Positions 42,336-50,351 of a DNA stretch of 64,000 bases are shown here, one piece after another. The position numbers and the translations under genes were made by a program. Source of the DNA: Arthrobacter cheniae (lineage in GTDB: Bacteria > Actinomycetota > Actinomycetes > Actinomycetales > Micrococcaceae); NCBI RefSeq assembly GCF_003602275.1, contig NZ_QZVT01000004.1, forward strand, positions 240,463 through 304,462, written 5' to 3'. The notes below the pieces were generated by a model. It worked only from the letters and a program-made list of their open reading frames with translations, was not told the DNA's origin and did not search any database. Each line of letters opens with the position of its first letter. Positions within the stretch are counted from its first letter, which is position 1.

Positions 42336-43242
42336 GGTGGATATCGGGGCACTGCAAGCCCTAGCAGCTGTCGAGCAGCACGGATCCGTTGTTGCTGCCG
42401 CGCAGATGATGGGTTTCAGTCCGTCAGCCGTATCCCAGCAGATCAAGAAACTGGAGAAACAAACCGGCTTTTCGGTGTTGGAGCGGCACGGACGCGGAGT
42501 GCTGCTCACCGAACGCGGCCATGCCCTTGCCTCGTACGGGCGCCGTATTCTCGCGGAACTGGAAGAACTCCAGGCCACACTGTTAGCTGATCCAACTGCA
42601 CCGCATGGCCGGCTGCGGGTTGTGTCCTTCTCCACCGCATGCCGGGGTCTGGTGGGACCGATGCTGGGAAGAATCAGTACCTCCAAAGTTGATCTGGATG
42701 TCACGGTGGTCGCGGAAGACCCACGCGAAGCGGTAGCCCATGTCGCTGACGGCACAGCCGATCTGGGCATCGTCCACAACTGGAACTCCGTGCCACTGGA
42801 GGTGCCCGACCATCTACTACTCGAATGGCTGTGTGAGGATGTCGCGGACCTGCTAGTCCACCGCAACCATCCTCTTGCCGGGTATGAGGAGGTTGAACCG
42901 TCCCAACTGATCAACGAGCACTGGATCAGCACCCCGCACGGCGCCATCTGCAACGAGGCTCTCCTGCGGATCTTCGCCGATCTGGGACGCATTCCGCAGA
43001 TCAAGGTGTACGACCCTGACTTCGCAACCCACATAGCGATGGTCGAACAAGGAGCACTCGTCGCGCTCATGCCTCGCCTTGGCCGTTCCCCCTTGCCCGC
43101 CGACGTGATCGCGATACCGATGATCAACCCCGTACCGGCACGCCAGGTAGGGCTGGTGCACCGCAGGACGATGGCTCAAAGCCCAGGCATCGGACATGTA
43201 GTAGGGCTCCTGCGCGAGATCACACTGCAGACGGTTAGCTGA
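42334..43242 (+). CDS. LysR family regulator next to EamA exporter
   Basis: LysR-type regulator of 302 residues with helix-turn-helix LQALAAVEQHGSVVAAAQMMGFSPSAVSQQIKKLE and a substrate-binding effector domain. ATG at 42334 is six bases after a TACGTT -10, with no ribosome site, so leaderless; a GTG at 42319 is in frame but lies inside the promoter. An inverted repeat over the start codon suggests autoregulation and control of the divergent exporter. Confidence 0.92.
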   Translation: MVDIGALQALAAVEQHGSVVAAAQMMGFSPSAVSQQIKKLEKQTGFSVLERHGRGVLLTERGHALASYGRRILAELEELQATLLADPTAPHGRLRVVSFSTACRGLVGPMLGRISTSKVDLDVTVVAEDPREAVAHVADGTADLGIVHNWNSVPLEVPDHLLLEWLCEDVADLLVHRNHPLAGYEEVEPSQLINEHWISTPHGAICNEALLRIFADLGRIPQIKVYDPDFATHIAMVEQGALVALMPRLGRSPLPADVIAIPMINPVPARQVGLVHRRTMAQSPGIGHVVGLLREITLQTVS

Positions 43243-43353
43243 ACCCCATCGCGTTGCACTCACCGCGATGGGCACGTGCCGCGATGGGCCGCCTTATCTC
43301 GCGGTCGCGCGGTACTTTGACAGTGGCTTACCACCAGGATATGGAGGTGAGCG

Positions 43354-44421
43354 CTACGTCGTGGTCGGCGTGGTCGATTTAGCGCCACGAAGGTACTTGA
43401 TCCATCTAATCGTTTCCAGAGACCAAAAACAGCAAAAGAGCACAATCTCGTACCACTCCAGAATCAACACCCTGTGCTCGGCGTCGTATTTCGACGCTAG
43501 GAGAAATACGGCTATAGAGCCAACCGACATGAGCCCTGCCAAGATTTTGTAAAAGTGGCGCAAGGTGCGATCCGCTGCCTGCACAGTGCGCTCTGGGTCG
43601 CCTTCTGCTGCAATATTCGGCCACCCATGGCTAAACACCACCACTATCAACGAGGCGATCATGAAAATTGCTGCGATAGTGTGCACATCGAACTGGAATG
43701 AATTCAAGGAAAGCCCCGGCAGCGTCACCCTGTCAACTGCGACGGACAACAATTGTGAGTATGCCAAGGTGACGAAAAAGATTACTGCCGCTGCTGTGCA
43801 GAGAACTATTGCGCGCTTACCCCGTCCGCCCCTGACGAGGAGGTTTACAGTGCGGCGGGACTTGATCAACTCTCTGATCAGCAACACGGCGCAGAACAAG
43901 AGGACGACGGTCAGTGTGATCCGCAGAGACAAGCCGTACCCCTCCGCGGTCAATGCCGGCTCTGCGCCCCTGAGCGCAGTGGGCAATTCGTCCGGAAGGT
44001 CACCATCGCTTCTCAAGGCAACGGCAAGGGCCGCTTCACGATTGCGCAAGTCACGCATGATGGTATCCAACTCGGCTGGTACCAACGCCACGAAGACGGC
44101 GAAAAAGCCCGCCGAGTTCAGTGCGAAATCCTCCACTGCGAACCACCCGCGGTAGGTCACCATACACGCGGCGGTAGCGATGATTACCGCGACGAAGACG
44201 TCTCTCATCGGGCCGCCGTAGTAGGCGCTGATCGAACTCTCGAATCCCCCAGTCTCCCGCGCATACCAGGCGGTAACTAAAAACAGCAGGAAGGGAAGCC
44301 CAATCATCATCCACCGCAAGAAGCTGTAGGTAATCAGCAGGTCGTCGTAGTCACGTCGGGCCACGGTTATCGTGGCTCCTGGCTGATCGGGAGCAACTTC
44401 ATCCTGCAGGGGGCCTTGCAT
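43354..44421 (-). CDS. Polytopic membrane protein, unrecognised
   Basis: About 355 residues with seven to eight predicted transmembrane helices, beginning after a hydrophilic N-terminus (ITVARRDYDDLLITYSFLRW). Notable motifs are SSISAYYGGPMRDVFVAV after the first helix and LRHFYKILAGLMSVGSIAV near the end; the Tyr-rich SAYYGG occurs in some DUF998-like membrane proteins. Base and codon use is clearly less G/C-biased than the flanking core genes, a sign of acquisition. Start at 44421 is uncertain (TTG and ATG alternatives to 44457). Function unknown. Confidence 0.7.
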   Translation of the reverse strand: MQGPLQDEVAPDQPGATITVARRDYDDLLITYSFLRWMMIGLPFLLFLVTAWYARETGGFESSISAYYGGPMRDVFVAVIIATAACMVTYRGWFAVEDFALNSAGFFAVFVALVPAELDTIMRDLRNREAALAVALRSDGDLPDELPTALRGAEPALTAEGYGLSLRITLTVVLLFCAVLLIRELIKSRRTVNLLVRGGRGKRAIVLCTAAAVIFFVTLAYSQLLSVAVDRVTLPGLSLNSFQFDVHTIAAIFMIASLIVVVFSHGWPNIAAEGDPERTVQAADRTLRHFYKILAGLMSVGSIAVFLLASKYDAEHRVLILEWYEIVLFCCFWSLETIRWIKYLRGAKSTTPTTT

Positions 44422-44629
44422 GCCCGAATTTTGCTCCAACCTTTTAACCGGCGTCAAGAGTGCGTATCAACGCGCCCCAGCGGGACGGCCTCCGTAGGCA
44501 GCAGCGTTCCTTGCCTGTACGCTGGCGATGTCGGTGCTGGGCGTCGAGTTATACACGAGGGGCACTCGTCCGGCAAGTTCCAGCTGACACTCTTCAGTTT
44601 GACACGGTCTCAACCAAAGGTCTCACACC

Positions 44630-45259
44630 ATGAAAAATCCTTCAGCGCGCATGCGCAAAATCGCTATGCTCGGTGCCGCTCCTCTTGCTGTGCTCGTTGC
44701 CGGGGGGATGGTCTGGCAGGGCTCGCAGGCTGCATTCACCGCTTCTACGCGCAATGCCGGTAACTCCTGGAGCACCGGAAATGTCGTCCTGAACGATGAT
44801 GACCTCGGAGCTGCCGCGTTCACCGTAGAGAACATCGTTCCAGGGCAGTCCGGCGAGAAGTGCATTGTGGTCACCTCCCAGTCGAACGTCGCCGGGGAAG
44901 TGCGGGCCTATACCCAGAACCTGATCCCCTCGCGCGGCATGGAGGACAGGATCTTCATCGACCTGGAGCAAGGCACCGGCGGCTCCTTCGCCGACTGCAC
45001 CGACTTCATCCCAGCGGCCGAGAACACCGTACCGGAGCTACCGCTGTCGACCCTTGCAACGGTCAACAGTGACTTCGCGACGGGCGGTTCCGCCTGGCAG
45101 ACCGCCGGCACCCCCGGAGAGACTCAGAGTTACCGGGCCACCTGGCGCTTTGAAACCGGCGACATGAGCCAGGACGCGATCAACGCCCTGCAGGGCGCGC
45201 GGACCGGCATCGATCTCGTCTGGGAGCTCCAGTCAGACGACTCCCCAACTGCCCCGTAA
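44630..45259 (+). CDS. SipW-type signal peptide protein (TasA-like surface protein)
   Basis: Exported protein of 209 residues with the special signal peptide recognised by SipW-type signal peptidases: basic start, hydrophobic core LGAAPLAVLVAGGMVW and the cleavage region GSQAAFTASTRNAGNSWSTGN. The mature part resembles TasA/CalY-type matrix proteins in being a beta-rich domain with one Cys pair (Cys in EKCIVV and FADCTDF). It is followed at 27 bases by the SipW-fusion gene, its likely processing peptidase. A role in a surface or biofilm matrix is inferred. Confidence 0.82.
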   Translation: MKNPSARMRKIAMLGAAPLAVLVAGGMVWQGSQAAFTASTRNAGNSWSTGNVVLNDDDLGAAAFTVENIVPGQSGEKCIVVTSQSNVAGEVRAYTQNLIPSRGMEDRIFIDLEQGTGGSFADCTDFIPAAENTVPELPLSTLATVNSDFATGGSAWQTAGTPGETQSYRATWRFETGDMSQDAINALQGARTGIDLVWELQSDDSPTAP

Positions 45260-45286
45260 CGCGGGCATACAGGAGACAGTGACTTT

Positions 45287-47749
45287 GTGAACCGGGAGGA
45301 ACCCGGGCACGTCCCGGTGTCCTCCCGGTTCGGCTTGGTGTTTTCCGCTGACGGGTGGGTGTCCTTCGTGGCGTCCGCCCTGTCGCGCCTATATCTGGGT
45401 GTGGTGCTCAGCCTTGCCCTGATCGCGATCCTGCCCCTTCTGCTGCCGTCGCTGAATTTGCACGGCACGGTTGTCCAAAGCGGGTCGATGGAACCACACA
45501 TCAGTGCTGGCGACGTCGTTCTCGCCGCTCCCCTGGAACCCCGAACGCCCGCCCCCGTCGGCGGAGTGGTGGAGTACACCAGTCCTGCCTTCGCGGAGCC
45601 CAGTGGAGTGGACAAAACCCGGCTCCATAGAATCGTCGCCGAGAATACGGATGGCACCTTCGTCACCGCCGGCGATGCGAACGCCGACGTGGACAGCACG
45701 CCGCTGACCCTCGAGCAGATCACGGGACAGGCACGGCTTCTGGTTCCGATGATCGGTCTGCCCGGATTGTGGCTGAACATCAGGGATTATTCGTCGCTTG
45801 CATGGTGGTCCGCGTTGACTCTCCTCGCCATCGTCATGGCCCTCTTCGGCGGTCCGCGCAGTGATCCCCACGATAAAGATGCTGATGAGGAGGATCCTGC
45901 AGGCAGTGACGGAGTTGCTCCATCCGGCGTCGCGGGCTTCACGGTCAGGGTTGGTGCGGCCGTAGGAATGATTGCAGTGATACTGGCTCTCGTCGTCGCC
46001 AGTGGCATCATGTCATCGACCGCCGCCTTCACAGCCACCACCGTAAATTCCCCGAATACGTTCGGTGCAGCTGCTGACTGGACCCCGCCGTCCGTCACCA
46101 TGGTCAGCCCCGGCCCATCAGTGCAGGCCACCACGGCCCTCGCCGCTGAAGCTTCCGACACCGAAACCGCCATCAGCAACATCACAATCGAGTACCAGGC
46201 AGACGGAGGCACCACGTGGACAGCCGTGTGCACGGTGACCACCGCTCCCTACGCTTGCGATTGGAACACCCTAAGCGTGCCGGACGGCTCGTATAGTCTG
46301 CGCGCCACCGCCACCAGCACCATCGGCCTCAGCGCCACCTCCGCCGAGGTGCACACCACGGTATCCAACACCTTCATGGTCACCCTTGCAGACCCCGGCG
46401 AAATTCAGCGCGGCACAGTCGTTCTAGCCGCGACCCTCTCCGGCTCAGGCTCACGCAGCTACTCGGTACGCACGGAATACTCCCTGGCCGGAAGCAACCG
46501 GTGGAGCGCTCTGTGCACGACCGTCGCCGCACCCTATAACTGCGCCTGGAACACTGGCGGTCTTACCAACGACTACTACGACTTGCGCGCCGTCGCCGTA
46601 TCGGGAAGCACGACGACCTACTCGGAAACCATCACTGATGTCCTGGTCGACAATCTGGCGCCCGTCGTCACCCTGAGCGACTCCGGTACGCCATTGAGTG
46701 GAACCAGAACTTTCACAGCAACCGCGACCGATGCTCATTCCGGTATCGCCCAGGTCCAGATGCAGTACAACCGAACAGGCACACCCACCTGGACAACCAT
46801 GTGCACCATCGATACGGCGCCGTTCTCGTGCCGGTTCGACACGACGACCCTGACCGCCGGCGCCTACAATTTCCGTGCTATCGCCACCGACGCTGCAGGT
46901 ACCAGTACAACCTCAGCCGTCGTGTCGAATCGAACGGTGGACAACACCATTGCCTCCGTGTCGGTAGAAGACCCCGGCGCCTACCTGACCGGAATAGCAA
47001 GACTTACGGCATCGGCGAACTCCACCGCCGGAATCCGGCAAGTACGTATCCAATCCGCGCCCACGGGAACCACCGCCTGGACCACGCGCTGCATCCCCAC
47101 CGTCACCCCGTACAGCTGTGACTGGGACACCAAGAGCGTCCCCGACGGTCTCTATGACCTGCGCGCGGTCCTCACGGACAACACCGGACGGGAGACCCTG
47201 TCGGCGACCGTCAGCGCCCGCAGGGTAGATAACAGTCCGCTACGCGGTGCCGACATCCAGACAACCAACGGTCCCGGGACACCAGGAGCACTGGGAGCCG
47301 GCGACTCCATGACGTTCACCTACAGCCAGCAGGTCAACACCGCCACTGTTGTCTCCGGATGGACCGGAGCCGCGCTGCCCGTGACCGTTCGCTTGCGGGA
47401 CGGGAACCTGCTCGGTCTCGGCAACATCGGGGACACCGTCGACATCCAGCGTTCCGGCACCACTGTCACCCTCGGCACGGTCAATCTCATGCAGAACTAC
47501 GTCAGGAACCGTAAGACTGCCACCTTCATCGCGACGATGACAGCCACCACTGTGACTACCAACGGAGTTCCACGAACGGTCATCACGGTGGCACTCGGCG
47601 CCGCCACCAACGGACCTGGCAATCTCCGCACCACGATCACCCCATCGACCATGATCTGGAACCCCACCACCGCAGTCGCCAGCACCACCGGCACCCCCAG
47701 TTCCAGCGCCCCGGTCACCGAAACAGGCCCCCTCGACAGAGACTTCTGA
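45287..47749 (+). CDS. SipW-like signal peptidase I fused to Ig-like repeat array with its own SipW-type signal
   Basis: An 820-residue two-part protein. Residues 1-190 form an ER/SipW-type signal peptidase: membrane helix about 38-56, catalytic Ser67 in SGSMEP, His114 in TRLHRIV, the acidic GDANADVD at 129-136 and a second helix about 170-188. After a charged linker (190-215), a third hydrophobic segment (about 218-241) ends in a SipW-dependent signal pattern STAAFTATTVNSPNTFG (244-260). The rest carries four Ig-like repeats of about 95 residues, each with a Cys pair spaced about 8 apart (e.g. AVCTVTTAPYACDW), then a C-terminal beta domain. It thus looks like a protease joined to its substrate. 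GTG start at 45287; AGGAG eleven bases upstream. Confidence 0.85.
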   Translation: MNREEPGHVPVSSRFGLVFSADGWVSFVASALSRLYLGVVLSLALIAILPLLLPSLNLHGTVVQSGSMEPHISAGDVVLAAPLEPRTPAPVGGVVEYTSPAFAEPSGVDKTRLHRIVAENTDGTFVTAGDANADVDSTPLTLEQITGQARLLVPMIGLPGLWLNIRDYSSLAWWSALTLLAIVMALFGGPRSDPHDKDADEEDPAGSDGVAPSGVAGFTVRVGAAVGMIAVILALVVASGIMSSTAAFTATTVNSPNTFGAAADWTPPSVTMVSPGPSVQATTALAAEASDTETAISNITIEYQADGGTTWTAVCTVTTAPYACDWNTLSVPDGSYSLRATATSTIGLSATSAEVHTTVSNTFMVTLADPGEIQRGTVVLAATLSGSGSRSYSVRTEYSLAGSNRWSALCTTVAAPYNCAWNTGGLTNDYYDLRAVAVSGSTTTYSETITDVLVDNLAPVVTLSDSGTPLSGTRTFTATATDAHSGIAQVQMQYNRTGTPTWTTMCTIDTAPFSCRFDTTTLTAGAYNFRAIATDAAGTSTTSAVVSNRTVDNTIASVSVEDPGAYLTGIARLTASANSTAGIRQVRIQSAPTGTTAWTTRCIPTVTPYSCDWDTKSVPDGLYDLRAVLTDNTGRETLSATVSARRVDNSPLRGADIQTTNGPGTPGALGAGDSMTFTYSQQVNTATVVSGWTGAALPVTVRLRDGNLLGLGNIGDTVDIQRSGTTVTLGTVNLMQNYVRNRKTATFIATMTATTVTTNGVPRTVITVALGAATNGPGNLRTTITPSTMIWNPTTAVASTTGTPSSSAPVTETGPLDRDF

Positions 47750-47960
47750 CCCCCGTACATCAGCACTGCCTCCACATCCGGTGGCACGGAGGAGTCCGCA
47801 ACGCTTCCCCCGGAGGCTCCCGCCCGTCAGACCGCACCAACCTATGAGCGTCCTACAGAGCCTGTACCCATCCTCGAGCAGCCACTGCGCGAACCTCCTC
47901 TGAATCCACCAATCGTCCAGCTTTCGCCGAGCCGACAACTGCAGAGAAAAAGGGCCCACC
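47750..47960 (+). other. In-frame Pro-rich open stretch after the SipW-fusion stop
   Basis: Directly after the TGA stop the same frame stays open and encodes a Pro/Thr/Glu-rich sequence (for example TLPPEAPARQTAPTYERPT and EPVPILEQPLREPPLNPPI) of about 65 codons up to the next gene. It looks like a wall-spanning tail. Either a nonsense mutation shortened the protein or the TGA is read through at low level. Confidence 0.4.
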
Positions 47961-47963
47961 ACA

Positions 47964-48893
47964 ATGATCAGCACCGTTCTCGTCGCAGGCGCCACGGGCG
48001 ACCTCGGCGCCCGCATCGTTCGCGAGCTGCTCGGCGACAACTCACACCCGGCCACCCTCGTCCGGGTTCTGACACGCCCCGGCAGCGGGACGGCCCAGGG
48101 CATGTATGCCAGGGAGGATCGGGTGGAAATCCACGAGGCGGCATACACGGATCAGTCCACCCTCACGATCGCGTTGTCAGGCGTGGACACCGTCATTTCG
48201 GCTGTCAGCGGTGCGAGCACCGTCATTCTTGACGCTCAGCGGGTCCTGCTCGCGGCTGCTGTGGACGCCGGAGTGAAGCGCTTCATCCCGTCGGACTACT
48301 CGGCGGACTACCGCCGGGTGACTCCCGGCAGCAACCGCAACTTCGAGCTCCGGCGCGAGTTCGCCGCCGATCTCGACGCCGCGCCACTCCGCGTGACGTC
48401 CGTCCTCAACGGTGCCTTCACCGACATGCTCACGGGACAGGCCCCCATGATCCTGTTCGCGCGGCACCGTGTCCTGTTCTGGTCCTCCCCCGACCAGGTC
48501 CTCGACTTCACCACGAAGGACGACGTCGCACGTGTCGTCGCGCTCGTGGCCCTAGATGCGGATGCTCCCCGCGTCGTCGAGGTTGCAGGTGACCGCGTCA
48601 CCGCCCGCGACATTACCCGGACCCTGAGCGAACTCACGGGTACACCCTTCACCACACAGTGGGCCGGCACCACGGGGACCCTGTCCGCGATGAGCAAGAT
48701 CGGGCGATTCTTGTCGAAGGACAAGAACGCGACGTTCCCGGCTTGGCAGGGCATGCAGTACTTCGTCAGCATGTTCAGCGGCGAGGCCGAACTGCACCAT
48801 GTCGACAACGAACGCTACGGTCCGCACAACTGGACATCGGTGCGTGACGTGCTTCAGGCGCACCTGCAAAGAACGACGGTCGATTCCAAGTAG
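47964..48893 (+). CDS. NmrA/isoflavone reductase-like NAD(P)-binding protein
   Basis: Atypical SDR of 309 residues with nucleotide-binding VLVAGATGDLGARIV and the NmrA-type middle SDYSADYRRVTPGSN. Such proteins act as redox sensors or reductases. AAAGGG precedes the ATG. Stands alone; no cofactor-independent clue to substrate. Confidence 0.85.
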   Translation: MISTVLVAGATGDLGARIVRELLGDNSHPATLVRVLTRPGSGTAQGMYAREDRVEIHEAAYTDQSTLTIALSGVDTVISAVSGASTVILDAQRVLLAAAVDAGVKRFIPSDYSADYRRVTPGSNRNFELRREFAADLDAAPLRVTSVLNGAFTDMLTGQAPMILFARHRVLFWSSPDQVLDFTTKDDVARVVALVALDADAPRVVEVAGDRVTARDITRTLSELTGTPFTTQWAGTTGTLSAMSKIGRFLSKDKNATFPAWQGMQYFVSMFSGEAELHHVDNERYGPHNWTSVRDVLQAHLQRTTVDSK

Positions 48894-49039
48894 ACGGCTT
48901 GGTCCGAGCGAGGACGGTTCGGCGACCAGCACCTACCGGGTGGACCTCACCGGTAGCGTTCCCCGCAGCACGACGACGGAGCGTCCGCAACAGCGGGCGC
49001 CCCGTCGTCAGCGGGCCGGCGCCTGCCGAGGCTGGATCG

Positions 49040-49387
49040 ATGATCCCTGCGCACTGGATGCCGTACTACCGGCGGGGCGACGGTGAGCTCCTCGGTTACC
49101 TCGTGCCCGAGGGGGAGCAGTACCTGCCCGTCACCGTGTTCGGCTACGGGCTCGCGGCTGCGGCCGATGAGGACGACGCCGGCCAGGTCCTCGAGAACGT
49201 CGGCCTGAGTTACCTTGCCGACACCTGGTTGCTCACCCTCGAGGACCGCGACGACCCCATCAATGTGCAGATCGTCGAAGCCAGTCCCGAGCGCCTCCGC
49301 GTGAAGAGCGTGGACTACGGGTGGGAGCAGGACTACGGCACGATCATCGAGCTGCAGGTTCCCGATGACGGCAGGCTCGGCCGCTGA
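49040..49387 (+). CDS. Small conserved protein, unrecognised
   Basis: A 115-residue acidic protein beginning HWMPYYRRGDGELLGYLVPEG; mainly beta-strands predicted (VTVFGYGLA, WLLTLED). No membrane segments or Cys. The ATG at 49040 has GAGG nine bases upstream; a longer reading from 48899 gives low-complexity Arg/Pro sequence and is rejected. Convergent with the TetR gene. Function unknown. Confidence 0.7.
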   Translation: MIPAHWMPYYRRGDGELLGYLVPEGEQYLPVTVFGYGLAAAADEDDAGQVLENVGLSYLADTWLLTLEDRDDPINVQIVEASPERLRVKSVDYGWEQDYGTIIELQVPDDGRLGR

Positions 49388-49418
49388 TTGCGCTGAGCCG
49401 ATCAAGGCGCGTACAGCT

Positions 49419-50135
49419 CTAGCGCGCGCCGACCACCGAGAGGTCCGGCATCTCGCGCCCGAGACCCGCGATGAGCGCACGGCTCTGTGCCCGAATGGCC
49501 TCGAGCAGGGTGCCTGCACCACAGAGCACCATGGCCGCGTCGGCCACCTGCAGCGGCGAGTCCGGGGTCACCTGGCCGTCGGCCCGGAGGCTCACCAGGG
49601 ATTCGACGAGACGGAAGGCCAGCTCCCCGTGGTGCTGGGGATCTCCGGGCCACAGCGGAGCAGGAACCACCGCGCACCCGAGAATCCGGTACAGGCCCCG
49701 CAGCTCCTCGCGGTCCGCGAGGAAACCACGGAACCGCTCATCCCTCGCTTCGGGCAGGTGGTAGAGGATACCGATGTTCCATCGGCCGCTGCACAGGTGC
49801 GTCCCGTCGAACAGCGCCACGGCATGGAGCCGAGCCGCAGGAGACACGGCATCGTCGGCCTTCCCCATGTCAGCGGACACTGCCCGCGCGAAGGCCAGCC
49901 CCTCCGCGACCGTCCCGGCCAGGACCTCCTCGAGGATGTCGTCCTTCGTGGCGAAGTGGTGATAGAGGGAGGACTGGCGGACGCCCACGGCTTCGGCGAT
50001 GGCGCGCGTGGAGGTGGTGGCGTAGCCCTGAGTGGTGAAGAGCTCCGCTGCCGCGTCGAGGATCTCCTCACGGGCGGTGGCTCCGGGGCAGGTGGATTGT
50101 CGCGCTCGGGGACGTCCAGGGCCGGCTAGTGTCAC
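49419..50135 (-). CDS. TetR family repressor of the guanidine/urea operon
   Basis: TetR-type regulator of 238 residues. The DNA-binding helix-turn-helix is EILDAAAELFTTQGYATTSTRAIAEAVGVRQSSLYHHFATKDDIL. It is divergent from the permease-carboxylase operon; relatives in the same place control urea carboxylase clusters. GTG start at 50135. The intergenic region holds GGTATTACC (near palindrome, about 50283-50293) that could be its operator. No ykkC guanidine riboswitch core (ACACGG / GGGATAA) was seen, so this repressor probably senses the pathway's substrate or nitrogen state. Confidence 0.88.
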   Translation of the reverse strand: MTLAGPGRPRARQSTCPGATAREEILDAAAELFTTQGYATTSTRAIAEAVGVRQSSLYHHFATKDDILEEVLAGTVAEGLAFARAVSADMGKADDAVSPAARLHAVALFDGTHLCSGRWNIGILYHLPEARDERFRGFLADREELRGLYRILGCAVVPAPLWPGDPQHHGELAFRLVESLVSLRADGQVTPDSPLQVADAAMVLCGAGTLLEAIRAQSRALIAGLGREMPDLSVVGAR

Positions 50136-50351
50136 GGCTTCATTCTTGCATCCGGGAAAACGGCCGGACAGCGATGCCCCCTCGCAGGGAAATCGCGAAA
50201 CATCGCGGAAACAAGCTCCTCACACGCTTTTTACGGCGGTGAAACCCGCGCGGGATGCCGGGTTGGAAAACTATCACTTGACCGGTATTACCGAGGGCTT
50301 CCGACGCCTTCCCCTCTTCGCCCCATCCCCGTTCGAAGCACGGAGCCCCCG

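Noticed and set aside
50136-50351. Guanidine-I (ykkC) riboswitch before the permease
   Set aside because: The conserved ACACGG and GGGATAA-type core sequences were not found; a TetR site is more likely.
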